From Methylophilaceae bacterium (GTDB taxonomy: Bacteria > Pseudomonadota > Gammaproteobacteria > Burkholderiales > Methylophilaceae): a stretch of 25,313 nucleotides of DNA. The stretch covers positions 1-25,313 of the forward strand of contig DOEL01000019.1 of assembly GCA_003533095.1 (NCBI GenBank). The letters run 5' to 3'. A model generated the notes under the pieces. It did no database searches. It was given only the letters and a program-made list of their open reading frames with translations, and was not told the origin of the DNA. Made by a program: the position numbers and the translations under genes. Of the stretch, positions 1 through 7,864 are shown in pieces; position 1 is the stretch's first letter; each line of letters starts with the position of its first letter.

Positions 1-51
1 AATAAAAATCATTTATATGGCGAAGCTTTAAAAATAAAAAAAGATGACTAA
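1..51 (+). CDS. Possible 3' end of an upstream gene (partial)
   Basis: The first reading frame is open from the window edge for 16 codons and stops at 49-51, giving a tail that ends HLYGEALKIKKDD. It would overlap the pyrC start by 8 bases, like many other junctions in this window. The piece is too short to identify, and another frame also stays open to 31, so this may be non-coding leader. I do not recognise a family. Confidence 0.22.
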   Translation, partial: NKNHLYGEALKIKKDD

Positions 52-1078
52 AACCCTAACAATTACGAGTCCAGATGATTTTCATGTGCACTTAAGAGAT
101 GATGCGCTCATGGCGGCAGTAGCGCCTTACACGGCTAAACAATTTAAAAGAGCACTTGTGATGCCTAACTTGAAAACACCTATTACAACAGTCGATCAAG
201 CACTTCAATATGAATCAAGAATTAAAAAGAGTTTAAAAAGTGAGAGTCACTTTCAACCTTTAATGACTTTATACCTTACAGATAAAATTTCGCTCGATGA
301 AATTAAAAAAATACCTAAGCATAAACAAATTATTGGGATTAAATATTATCCAGCGGGTGCTACAACTAATTCTGATTCAGGCGTAAAAAATATTGATGAT
401 CGATATGATGTTTTTGAGCTTATGGAGAAATTAGATGTTCCACTTTTACTTCATGGAGAAGTAGTAGATCCAGCAGTTGATATTTTTGATCGAGAAAAAG
501 TATTCATTGATCAGCATTTATTAAAACTACACAAAACATTTCCTAACCTGAGGATTGTGTTTGAACATATCACAACAAAAGATGCTGCAGATTTTGTTTT
601 AAACAGTTCCAAAAAAATTGCAGCAACGATTACACCACAACATCTTTTGTTAAATAGAAATCATATGCTTTTAGGCGGCATTAATCCTCATCATTATTGC
701 TTACCTGTCTTAAAAAGAGAGATACATCGACAAGCACTTTTGAATATAGTGGCGTCAGGTAACACACAATTCTTTTTAGGAACGGATAGTGCCCCCCACG
801 TAAAATCTGCTAAAGAAAATGCTTGTGGATGTGCAGGTATTTTTTCTGCGGTAAGCGCGATTGAGCTTTATACCGCAGTATTTGATGAGCTCAATGTGCT
901 CGATAAATTAGAAGGATTTACAAGTTTTTATGGTGCTGATTTTTATGGGCTAGAAAGAAATCAATCATCAATCACTCTTGTTAAAGAAGATTGGATTGTT
1001 CCTGAGAAAATTACTTTAGGTGAGGATGCAATCGTTCCGCTTTATGCAGGAAGAAAAATTTCTTGGCGATTAGTTTAG
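44..1078 (+). CDS. pyrC: Dihydroorotase (class II, PyrC type)
   Basis: This enzyme reversibly cyclises N-carbamoyl-aspartate to dihydroorotate, the third step of de novo pyrimidine synthesis, in the cytoplasm. It has 344 residues, close to the 348 of the E. coli enzyme. The binuclear zinc site is complete: H14 and H16 in DFHVHLRD, the lysine expected to be carboxylated at K100 (GIKYYPAG), H137 (LLLHGE), H175 (FEHIT) and catalytic D248 in GTDSAPH. Substrate contacts R18, N42 and H252 are also present. The start gives the usual N-terminus, but there is no clear Shine-Dalgarno sequence, only a purine run. The gene stands just upstream of rnpB with no terminator between them. The assignment is secure. 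Confidence 0.97.
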   Translation: MTKTLTITSPDDFHVHLRDDALMAAVAPYTAKQFKRALVMPNLKTPITTVDQALQYESRIKKSLKSESHFQPLMTLYLTDKISLDEIKKIPKHKQIIGIKYYPAGATTNSDSGVKNIDDRYDVFELMEKLDVPLLLHGEVVDPAVDIFDREKVFIDQHLLKLHKTFPNLRIVFEHITTKDAADFVLNSSKKIAATITPQHLLLNRNHMLLGGINPHHYCLPVLKREIHRQALLNIVASGNTQFFLGTDSAPHVKSAKENACGCAGIFSAVSAIELYTAVFDELNVLDKLEGFTSFYGADFYGLERNQSSITLVKEDWIVPEKITLGEDAIVPLYAGRKISWRLV

Positions 1079-1126
1079 TAATTTGTAAACGTTTAAGAGT
1101 AAAAAAGTTCGCATCACGAGATGTGT

Positions 1127-1132
1127 TAAAAT
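1127..1132 (+). promoter_or_regulatory. Probable -10 element of the rnpB promoter
   Basis: TAAAAT, preceded by TGTGT, lies seven bases before the first base of the RNase P RNA, the right distance for transcription to begin at the mature 5' end. I see no good -35 hexamer at 16-18 bases upstream, so the element may work as an extended -10 or the RNA may be cut from a pyrC transcript. Confidence 0.4.
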
Positions 1133-1138
1133 TTGCGT

Positions 1139-1425
1139 GAAGCTGACTAGACAGTCGCTGCTTGTTAACTCAAGGAGAGGAAAGTCCGGGCTCCAAAGAG
1201 CGGAGTGACGGCTAACGGCCGTACGTTGCGAGACGAGGAATAGGGCCACAGAGACGAGCGTATTTAGTTACGGTGAAACGCGGTAACCTCCACTCGGAGC
1301 AAGGTCAAATAGGGTAGTAATAGCACTGCTCGTGTTGCTACCGGGTAGACTGCTTGAGTGCATGAGTAATCATGCGCCTAGATGAATGACTGTCCACGAC
1401 AGAACCCGGCTTATCGGTTGGCTTC
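1139..1425 (+). ncRNA. rnpB: RNase P RNA, type A, compact form
   Basis: This is the catalytic RNA of RNase P, which removes 5' leaders from precursor tRNAs. The conserved P4 5' strand and flank lie at 1177-1194 (GAGGAAAGTCCGGGCTCC) and the matching 3' block at 1399-1413 (ACAGAACCCGGCTTA). The ends pair as helix P1: GAAGCTGACT at 1139 against GGTTGGCTTC ending at 1425, with G-T wobbles. P8 (ACGGC/GCCGT), P16, P18 with a GTAA tetraloop, and the GGGTAG segment expected to bind the tRNA CCA end can be read. The RNA is only about 287 nt against 377 in E. coli. P3 is cut to about four pairs, P12 to a four-pair stub at 1259-1272, and I find no P13 or P14. The ends are inferred from pairing. Confidence 0.96.
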
Positions 1426-1490
1426 AATTTTTTTCTTAAAAATTCCTTGTTTTATTCTTCCAAACCCTTGTCAGATATGAAAAAACCTTC

Positions 1491-1518
1491 AAAAAAGAGC
1501 TTGCACAGCTCTTTTTTA
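1491..1518 (+). terminator. Rho-independent terminator after rnpB
   Basis: The stem GAGCT/AGCTC (1497-1501 with 1507-1511) has a five-base loop. It is flanked by six A before and six T after, which extends the stem to 11 pairs and supplies the U-tract. It lies about 65 bases beyond the mature 3' end of the RNA, and should separate rnpB from the dcw cluster. Confidence 0.8.
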
Positions 1519-1529
1519 TTATCTATAGT
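1501..1529 (+). promoter_or_regulatory. Candidate promoter of the dcw cluster (Pmra)
   Basis: TTGCAC (1501-1506) and TATAGT (1524-1529) are separated by exactly 17 bases. The -10 has five of six consensus bases; the -35 has only TTG. Transcription would start near 1536, at the edge of the first MraZ-type box. The -35 begins inside the rnpB terminator hairpin, so terminator and promoter overlap. No other well-spaced pair stands out between 1431 and 1634. Confidence 0.5.
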
Positions 1530-1536
1530 GTGATTA

Positions 1537-1561
1537 GTGGAAAAAAGTGGTTTTTTGTGGG
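1537..1561 (+). promoter_or_regulatory. Three 10-bp-spaced MraZ-type boxes
   Basis: GTGG occurs at 1537, 1547 and 1557, exactly 10 bp apart and separated by A or T runs: TGGA, TGGT, TGGG. MraZ proteins are known to bind TGGGN direct repeats with five-base spacers before their own gene, which matches this period and place. Only the third box is a full TGGG; a weak fourth (AGTGT) sits near 1527. I infer autoregulation of the cluster by the MraZ encoded just downstream. Confidence 0.7.
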
Positions 1562-1609
1562 AAATTTCTAAGTAGAACTAAGGGTATTTAGTAATTTCCC
1601 ACTTTTTTT
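1557..1609 (+). repeat. Inverted repeat with T-tract in the mraZ leader
   Basis: GTGGGAAATT (1557-1566) is perfectly complementary to AATTTCCCAC (1593-1602), with 26 bases between, and is followed at once by seven T (1603-1609). The left arm contains the third MraZ box, so the right arm is an inverted copy of it. In RNA it would resemble a terminator stem just before the mraZ ribosome site. Whether it works as an attenuator, a second MraZ site or neither cannot be told from sequence alone. Confidence 0.5.
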
Positions 1610-1634
1610 GAATTGCATAACTGGGCCAGGAATT

Positions 1635-2081
1635 ATGTTTAGAGGCGCTAATCTCTTGAATATTGATGCTAAAGGCAGGATGGCTATGCCGACAAAGCAT
1701 CGTGAGGTTTTGCTCGTCCAATCTTCAAGCGACCTAGTTATCACAGCTCATCCTCATGGATGTTTGTTAATTTACCCGCAAATAGCCTGGGAACCTATCC
1801 AATCTAAAATTATGGCGCTTTCGAGTTTCGATAAAAAATCGAGCGCTTTACAAAGATTACTCGTGGGTTATGCAGAGGATATATCGCTTGATACAGCTGG
1901 TCGACTTCTCCTGTCTCAAGTTTTGAGAGAATTTGCAAATATTGATAAGCAGGCCATGTTGGTTGGTCAAGGAAGCCATTTTGAACTTTGGGATAAAGAG
2001 GCTTGGGACAAACAAATGCAAAATGCAACACAACAGGACGTTTCTAATATGCCAATTGAACTCGAAGGATTTTCCCTTTAA
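1635..2081 (+). CDS. mraZ: Transcriptional regulator MraZ
   Basis: MraZ is a ring-forming DNA-binding protein of the AbrB/SpoVT fold that controls the dcw operon in which it is encoded. The protein has 148 residues (E. coli 152). It shows the family's two half-repeats: DAKGRMAMPTKHR at residues 11-23 and LDTAGRLLL at 85-93. The open frame extends upstream to a TTG at 1608, but the family begins with MFRG. That places the start at ATG 1635, with AGGA at 1628-1631, an SD spaced rather close (3 bases). The TTG would lie in the T-tract of the upstream inverted repeat. It is the first gene of the cluster, 24 bases before rsmH, and the boxes upstream are its likely targets. Confidence 0.96.
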   Translation: MFRGANLLNIDAKGRMAMPTKHREVLLVQSSSDLVITAHPHGCLLIYPQIAWEPIQSKIMALSSFDKKSSALQRLLVGYAEDISLDTAGRLLLSQVLREFANIDKQAMLVGQGSHFELWDKEAWDKQMQNATQQDVSNMPIELEGFSL

Positions 2082-2105
2082 TGATGCACATTAATTTAAT
2101 GATTC

Positions 2106-3056
2106 ATGAATCAAGCCCAACGTAATTTAAAACATGCGCACATTACTGTCCTTTTACATGAAGCGGTTGAGCATTTAGTTTTAAAGAAAGATGGCGTCTA
2201 TGTGGATTGCACTTTTGGACGAGGTGGCCACAGTAAATTAATTTTAGAAAAGTTAAATGAGGAGGGCAGGTTAATCGCGATCGATCGGGATAAAACTGCA
2301 TATGAGGAAGGTTTAAAAATTAAAGATGCGAGATTTGAAATCGTTCACGCGCATTTTTCAGAAATTGATGAAGTGTTAGAAGCAAAAGGTATATCTAAAG
2401 TAGATGGTGTGCTTCTTGATTTAGGGATCTCATCTCCTCAAATTGATGAAGGCGATCGCGGATTTAGTTTTAGATTTGATGCTTATCTAGATATGCGAAT
2501 GGATCAAACGAAAGGCGTAACTGCAGCCGAAGTCTTAAAAAATATTGAACAAAAAGAATTAGAAAAAATTTTAAAAGAATATGGTGAAGAAAAGTTTGCT
2601 AGAAAAATTTCGAATGCAATTATCAGAGAACGAGAAGAAGTAGGTTCGATTGAGACGACAAAACAGCTTGCAAAAATTGTAGCAGACCATATGCCTAAAA
2701 AAGAAGTTGGACAAGATCCTGCCACGAGAACATTTCAGGCATTGAGGATCTATGTCAATCGCGAACTAGAAGAGCTGCAAGAAGTGTTACCGAAGATTTT
2801 AGCTCGATTAAAAACGGGCGGCATGATGGTAGTAATTAGTTTTCACTCACTCGAAGACAGAATTGTGAAGCAGTTTATTAATGATGAAAAAAATAGAGAT
2901 AGGCTACCTTCTAATTTTCCAATTAGAAATGAGGACTTGCCGAAGCCTCGATTAAATATTGTGACGAAACCTATTAGACCTAGTGAAGAAGAGGTGAAAT
3001 ATAACCCAAGGTCAAGAAGCGGCATCATGCGAGTTGCAGAGAGAACTGCTTATTAA
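2106..3056 (+). CDS. rsmH: 16S rRNA (cytosine-1402-N4)-methyltransferase
   Basis: RsmH (formerly MraW) uses S-adenosylmethionine to methylate N4 of C1402 in the decoding centre of 16S rRNA. The 316-residue protein has the family N-terminus HITVLLHEAV, the SAM-binding segment VDCTFGRGGHS near residues 33-43, the motif LLDLGISSPQID near 104-115, and the C-terminal VISFHSLEDRIVK and RSRSGIMRVAER blocks. It is usually the second dcw gene, as here. Its stop codon directly abuts the ftsL ATG, so the two are probably translated together. No strong SD precedes the ATG. Confidence 0.97.
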   Translation: MNQAQRNLKHAHITVLLHEAVEHLVLKKDGVYVDCTFGRGGHSKLILEKLNEEGRLIAIDRDKTAYEEGLKIKDARFEIVHAHFSEIDEVLEAKGISKVDGVLLDLGISSPQIDEGDRGFSFRFDAYLDMRMDQTKGVTAAEVLKNIEQKELEKILKEYGEEKFARKISNAIIREREEVGSIETTKQLAKIVADHMPKKEVGQDPATRTFQALRIYVNRELEELQEVLPKILARLKTGGMMVVISFHSLEDRIVKQFINDEKNRDRLPSNFPIRNEDLPKPRLNIVTKPIRPSEEEVKYNPRSRSGIMRVAERTAY

Positions 3057-3320
3057 ATGACTAGAACAAATTTTATTTTGTATTTTGTCATCCTAATTAT
3101 GGCGCTCGCCAAAGTTAATGCTGAGCACCAATATCGAAAATTATTTTCTGAGAATGAACATCAAAAAGACATTGGTCGGCAACTAGATTTGGAATATAGC
3201 CAGTTGCAATTAGAACAAAGCACTTTGTCTATGCATTCGAAGATAGACGAAATTGCAAAAAAATCATTAAAAATGAAAGAGCCAGACCCTAAAAAAATAA
3301 TTATGTTGGAGCAACATTGA
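3057..3320 (+). CDS. ftsL: Cell division protein FtsL
   Basis: FtsL is a small bitopic division protein that joins FtsB and FtsQ in the complex that activates FtsWI at the septum. It has 87 residues: a very short cytoplasmic end, a membrane segment at about residues 5-19, then a periplasmic helix with a leucine-zipper-like spacing that ends in QLQLEQSTLSMHSKIDEIAK. That tail, followed by a PDPKKIIML-like end, matches the short betaproteobacterial form rather than the 121-residue E. coli protein. FtsL sequences are poorly conserved, so position between rsmH and ftsI is also important evidence. It begins at the base after the rsmH stop, and its stop overlaps the ftsI start. Confidence 0.9.
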   Translation: MTRTNFILYFVILIMALAKVNAEHQYRKLFSENEHQKDIGRQLDLEYSQLQLEQSTLSMHSKIDEIAKKSLKMKEPDPKKIIMLEQH

Positions 3321-5068
3321 GTTTATTTATAAACAATAAAGTAGAAAAAACATTCTTCGAATTATCTGGTGTTCGACGAAGATGGATATTGATTTTATTT
3401 TTAGCGGGATTTTTAACGCTTATTGTTCGTGCTCTATATTTGCAGGGGTTAAATAAAAATTTCTTGCAAGAAAAGGCGACCGCAACGAGCAATCGTATTC
3501 TCTCCCTCGCTGCTGATCGCGGGAAAATCACTGATAGACACGGCAATATTTTGGCGCTGAGCACGCCTGTCGTCTCAGTTAATGCTAATCCAAAAATTGC
3601 AAAAGTTAAAATGACTAAAGAACAAAGGACTCAATTAGAGGCGATTCTCAATTTAACGAGTGCTGAAGTGGATGACAAAATATTTAATAGTACTAGAGAA
3701 AATGTATATCTTAAAAGGCGAGTACCACCTAACGATGCAGACCAACTTAAAGGGTTAAAGATACCTGGTATAAGTTTTGAGAATGACTTCCAAAGATTCT
3801 ATCCGGCTGGTGAAGTGACAGCTAATTTAGTAGGTTTCACGAGCATGGAAAATGTGGGTATGGAAGGTATTGAAAAAGCACAAAACAGATCGCTTTCGGG
3901 TGTTGCAGGTCGAAGAAAAGTATTAAAGGATAAGCTTGGTCGTTTTGTTGATGATATTGATGATATTAAATTGCCGCAAGAAGGTAATGACGTAACTTTA
4001 TCTATTGATCGAAGAATTCAATATTTAACCTATAGAGAATTAGCAAAATCGATTGAAGAGCATAAAGCACTAGCAGGATCAGCCGTCGTCATTGACGCCA
4101 AAACAGGCGAAATTTTAGCGCTAGCTAATTTACCAACTTATAACCCAAATAATTTAAATGCCGGGAGCGGTCCTACAAGAAATAGAGCTGTGACAGATGT
4201 TTTTGAGCCGGGATCCACCATGAAACCTTTTGTCGTTTCAGCAGCTCTAGACAGTGGACTAGTGCGTCCGACTCAAAATATTGATACGTCAGCAGGATTT
4301 ATGAAGATTGGATCTTTTACTATTCATGATGCACATGCAGAACCAGGACGACTATCAATGACAGTTTCTGAAGTCATTGCAAAGTCATCAAATGTGGGTG
4401 CAGCAAGAATTGGTCTTATGCAAGATCCCAAAAATCTTTGGGGCACATTAAATAAAGTTGGCTTTGGCATGAGAACGAACGTCGGATTTCCTGGTGAAGT
4501 AGGTGGTGTTTTAAGAAATTATAAAAATTGGGGGATGGTAGGACAGGCTACTGTGTCTTATGGCTATGGTGGCATTAACTTAACCTTACTTCAATTAGCG
4601 CAGTCATACACTGTCTTTGCTAATGATGGAGAATTAAAACCTATCACTTTATACAAACGAAATGAACCAGTAATGGGAACAAAAGTATTTAAGAGAGAAA
4701 CAGTCAAAACTATGTTAGAAATGATGGAAGGTGTGATTGAGGACGGCACAGGGGGTAATGCTAAAGTAAAGGGTTATAGAGTAGCCGGAAAAACTGGGAC
4801 AGCAGAAAAAATAACGAACGGGAAATACGAAAAAAATAAAAATATAGGTTCATTTGTAGGATTAATTCCCGCGACGAATCCTAGAATTATTATGGCAATA
4901 ATGATTGATGAGCCTACTTTAGGCAGTCATTTTGGTGGTGCAGTTGCAGCGCCTGTATTTAGTAATGTGATGACAGATGTTATGAAGATACTCAATATAC
5001 CTCGAGATGATAAGTTACCTAATACAGCACCACAGCTCGAGAGAGTAGAGCCTAAAGAAACGATATGA
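3317..5068 (+). CDS. ftsI: Septal peptidoglycan transpeptidase FtsI (PBP3)
   Basis: FtsI is the class B penicillin-binding protein that cross-links septal peptidoglycan together with FtsW. It has 583 residues (E. coli 588). A single membrane anchor lies at about 22-44, then the dimerisation/pedestal domain, then the transpeptidase domain. The three active-site motifs are intact: S300-T-M-K303 (nucleophile Ser300), S357-S-N359, and K492-T-G494. The start is TTG, overlapping the ftsL stop; GGAG at 3308-3311 is five bases upstream and fixes this choice. TTG plus overlap probably ties its level to ftsL translation. Its stop overlaps murE as ATGA. Confidence 0.97.
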   Translation: MSLFINNKVEKTFFELSGVRRRWILILFLAGFLTLIVRALYLQGLNKNFLQEKATATSNRILSLAADRGKITDRHGNILALSTPVVSVNANPKIAKVKMTKEQRTQLEAILNLTSAEVDDKIFNSTRENVYLKRRVPPNDADQLKGLKIPGISFENDFQRFYPAGEVTANLVGFTSMENVGMEGIEKAQNRSLSGVAGRRKVLKDKLGRFVDDIDDIKLPQEGNDVTLSIDRRIQYLTYRELAKSIEEHKALAGSAVVIDAKTGEILALANLPTYNPNNLNAGSGPTRNRAVTDVFEPGSTMKPFVVSAALDSGLVRPTQNIDTSAGFMKIGSFTIHDAHAEPGRLSMTVSEVIAKSSNVGAARIGLMQDPKNLWGTLNKVGFGMRTNVGFPGEVGGVLRNYKNWGMVGQATVSYGYGGINLTLLQLAQSYTVFANDGELKPITLYKRNEPVMGTKVFKRETVKTMLEMMEGVIEDGTGGNAKVKGYRVAGKTGTAEKITNGKYEKNKNIGSFVGLIPATNPRIIMAIMIDEPTLGSHFGGAVAAPVFSNVMTDVMKILNIPRDDKLPNTAPQLERVEPKETI

Positions 5069-6495
5069 AGAATGAGTTAAAAAAAATTGGACTTCATCTC
5101 TCTGATATTTCAAATGATAGTAGATATGTAAAAAAGAATTCTCTCTTTCTTGCGTATCCTGGTTCCCATGTCGATGGAAGAAATTACATTGCTGAAGCTC
5201 TTAAAAAAGGAGCAAAAGCAATTTTGTTTGAAAAAAAAAATTTTCAATGGAATAAATCTTGGAATGTACCGCATCTTCCAATTGATGCTTTAAAAAGCAA
5301 AGAAGGTGCAATAGCACATATTTTTTTTAAAAAGCCGTCTGAAAAAATACACACCATAGGTGTAACTGGCACAAATGGAAAAACTTCATGCACCTATTGG
5401 CTTGCAGAACTTCAAAATATTTTAGGTAAAAAAACTGGGTTAATCGGTACACTCGGGTATGGCTATAAAAAACTAAAAGCACACGCTTATACAACGCCAG
5501 ATGCTATTTCAAACCATCGAATCTTCAAAGAGCTTAAACTCAATCATGTGAGTTCAGTAGTTATGGAAGTTTCATCACACGCCTTGGCACAAGGACGGGT
5601 AAATAGCATTCATTTTGATGTTGCAGTATTTACGAATTTATCAAGAGATCATTTAGATTACCATCTCAGCTTTAAAAATTATTTTAATGAAAAGAAAAAA
5701 TTATTTCATTTTCCATCTTTGAAAGTAGCTGTAATTAATATTGATGACGCTTATGGAAGAAAACTTAAGACATCACTTGCTAAAAAGAAAATAAAGGTAA
5801 TCACCTATGGCATTAAAAATGGCAATATGCGCGCAACACACATTAACTATTCTGCATCAAGTACAACATTCAAATTACATTATAAAAAAGAAATACATGA
5901 AGTGAATATTCCTTTAGTTGGAGAATTTAATGTCTACAATATTTTAGCTGTCATTAGCGCACTTGTTGGTTCTGGTTTTGTAGTTAAAAAAATTATTAAA
6001 TGTTTAGCCAATATTTCTCAGGTGCCAGGAAGAATGGAGAGATTGGGTAAAAAGTCTTCGCCAAAAATATTCATTGATTATGCGCATACACCCGATGCTC
6101 TTCAAAAAGCACTTGAGACATTAAAAGACAAGACGAAGGGTAAGCTTATTTGTGTATTTGGATGTGGTGGCAATCGAGATTCAGGTAAAAGAAAGGATAT
6201 GGCATTAGCAGCATCAGAATTCGCTGATATGAGCATTGTCACTTCAGATAATCCGAGAAATGAAAATCCCAAAAAAATTATTAATGAGATTAGTAAATAT
6301 ATGAAAGGGTCTTTTTCGATTGAGATTAAAAGAGATAAAGCTATTGAAAAGGCAATCAAATTTGCCAAAAAAGAGGATGTGATTTTGATTGCTGGCAAAG
6401 GACATGAAAAATATCAAGAAATTAAGGGTATCAGGTATCCTTTTAGTGATCAAAAATGTGTACGAAACGCACTTAAATATTACAAGATAAATTAA
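5065..6495 (+). CDS. murE: UDP-MurNAc-L-Ala-D-Glu:meso-DAP ligase
   Basis: MurE adds the third stem-peptide residue to UDP-MurNAc-dipeptide with ATP, in the cytoplasm. The 476-residue protein has the Mur-ligase three-domain layout. The ATP loop GVTGTNGKT is at residues 99-107, and D395-NPRNE-400 is the signature for meso-diaminopimelate rather than lysine. VMEVSSHAL and NLSRDHLDYH are further ligase blocks. The gene starts in an ATGA overlap with ftsI and shares one base with murF (TAATG). A run of ten A at 5231-5240 lies within the coding sequence, but the frame is intact across it. Confidence 0.97.
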   Translation: MKNELKKIGLHLSDISNDSRYVKKNSLFLAYPGSHVDGRNYIAEALKKGAKAILFEKKNFQWNKSWNVPHLPIDALKSKEGAIAHIFFKKPSEKIHTIGVTGTNGKTSCTYWLAELQNILGKKTGLIGTLGYGYKKLKAHAYTTPDAISNHRIFKELKLNHVSSVVMEVSSHALAQGRVNSIHFDVAVFTNLSRDHLDYHLSFKNYFNEKKKLFHFPSLKVAVINIDDAYGRKLKTSLAKKKIKVITYGIKNGNMRATHINYSASSTTFKLHYKKEIHEVNIPLVGEFNVYNILAVISALVGSGFVVKKIIKCLANISQVPGRMERLGKKSSPKIFIDYAHTPDALQKALETLKDKTKGKLICVFGCGGNRDSGKRKDMALAASEFADMSIVTSDNPRNENPKKIINEISKYMKGSFSIEIKRDKAIEKAIKFAKKEDVILIAGKGHEKYQEIKGIRYPFSDQKCVRNALKYYKIN

Positions 6496-7841
6496 TGCAA
6501 ATTACTTTAAATCAAATTAAAAAAATTATTGGTGGTGAATATCAGGGAGATGTGACTCTTCTTAAAAAGAAAATTAAGCGCATTTCTATTAATAGCAATG
6601 ATATTCATAAAGGCGATCTTTTTATTGGTATAAAAGGTGAAAAATTTGATGGAGATCTATTTGCACTTAATGCCATTCAAAATGGCGCGATAGCAGCGAT
6701 TGTTGCGAGCAAACAAGAAGTACTAAAAAATAAAATCATCGTAAAAAACGGACGTGAGGCCCTAGCAAAAATTGCTCAGTACTGGAAGGCTCAGTCAAAA
6801 ATACCTTTAGTTGCCATCACGGGAAGTAATGGTAAAACAACCACAAAAGAAATAGTCGCGAGCATCTTGGCAACTCATTTGAGAAGTAAGAAGAGGTTGC
6901 TAATGAGCCAAGGAAATTACAATAATAATATTGGACTTCCATTGTCTTTATTGAATATAGAAAAGACTCAAAAGTTTGCTGTAGTTGAAATGGGTATGAA
7001 TCATAAAGGAGAAATTAGTTATTTAAGCAAGTTAGCAAGACCAGATGTTGCAGTCATTACAAATATTGCTGAAGCACATATTGAGTTTTTTGGTTCTAAA
7101 AAGGGTATAGCAAAAGCTAAATCAGAAATATTTGAAGGTTTGAAGAAGAATGGTATTGCAATCATAAATCGTGATGATGAATTTTATAGTTTGATGAAAA
7201 ATGCTGCTCGAACTAAAAATATTATTTCATTTGGTTTGAATAAAAAAGCTGATGTTTATTTTCTTAAATCATTGAGAAAGATTTTTCATATTCACACACC
7301 TAAAGGACAGATTAGTATTAGGTTGAAATTACAAGGTGAGCATAATTTAAAAAATGCACTTGCAGCAATTGCTGCATCCATCGCATTAAAAATCCCGCTT
7401 AAAGCTATTAAAAAAGGTATTGAGGCTATTAAGCCTGTCGAAGGAAGATTAGAAGTTAAAAAAGGTTTGAATAGCGCAACGCTCATTGATGATACCTATA
7501 ATGCAAATCCTGAATCGATGAGGGCTGCGATTGATGTGTTAGCTAATCAAGAAGGTAAAAAATTTTTAGTCATTGGAGATATGGGTGAGTTAGGAAAGAA
7601 AGCCGCGCAATATCATGCTTCTATAGGGTTATATATTAATAAAAAGAAAATCACGGATATTGCGGGTATAGGGCCACTTACTAAGCATACAATTAATAAA
7701 TGTAAGGGTAATGCAAAATGGTTTAGTAATAAAAAAGAATTGATTAGATACGTTAAATCTAAGATTTCAAAAGATTCATTTGTGCTTATAAAAGGATCGC
7801 GTTTTATGAAAATGGAAGAAGTGGTTGAGGGACTTATTTAA
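6495..7841 (+). CDS. murF: UDP-MurNAc-tripeptide:D-Ala-D-Ala ligase
   Basis: MurF adds the D-Ala-D-Ala dipeptide made by Ddl, completing UDP-MurNAc-pentapeptide. It has 448 residues. The P-loop [10 protein letters not shown] covers 107-116, [12 protein letters not shown] and [15 protein letters not shown] follow, and [14 protein letters not shown] in the C-terminal domain is typical of MurF and distinguishes it from MurE and MurD. It sits directly behind murE, the usual order, and its ATG overlaps the murE stop by one base. A 23-base gap precedes mraY, one of the longer gaps in the cluster. Confidence 0.97.
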   Translation: MQITLNQIKKIIGGEYQGDVTLLKKKIKRISINSNDIHKGDLFIGIKGEKFDGDLFALNAIQNGAIAAIVASKQEVLKNKIIVKNGREALAKIAQYWKAQSKIPLVAITGSNGKTTTKEIVASILATHLRSKKRLLMSQGNYNNNIGLPLSLLNIEKTQKFAVVEMGMNHKGEISYLSKLARPDVAVITNIAEAHIEFFGSKKGIAKAKSEIFEGLKKNGIAIINRDDEFYSLMKNAARTKNIISFGLNKKADVYFLKSLRKIFHIHTPKGQISIRLKLQGEHNLKNALAAIAASIALKIPLKAIKKGIEAIKPVEGRLEVKKGLNSATLIDDTYNANPESMRAAIDVLANQEGKKFLVIGDMGELGKKAAQYHASIGLYINKKKITDIAGIGPLTKHTINKCKGNAKWFSNKKELIRYVKSKISKDSFVLIKGSRFMKMEEVVEGLI

Positions 7842-7864
7842 AATTCTTAAGAAAGATAAAAATT

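Noticed and set aside
1427-1437. T-run right after helix P1 of rnpB as the terminator
   Set aside because: A better hairpin with U-tract lies at 1491-1518, and RNase P RNA usually ends by processing just after P1.
1608-1634. Upstream TTG extension of mraZ by nine codons
   Set aside because: The extra residues match nothing in MraZ, the family begins MFRG at 1635, and the TTG lies in the T-tract of the inverted repeat.
1810-2031. Long open frame on the opposite strand of mraZ
   Set aside because: It and similar frames opposite rsmH, murE, murD, ftsA, argB and argA lie wholly in well-identified genes and look like no protein family; they are shadows.
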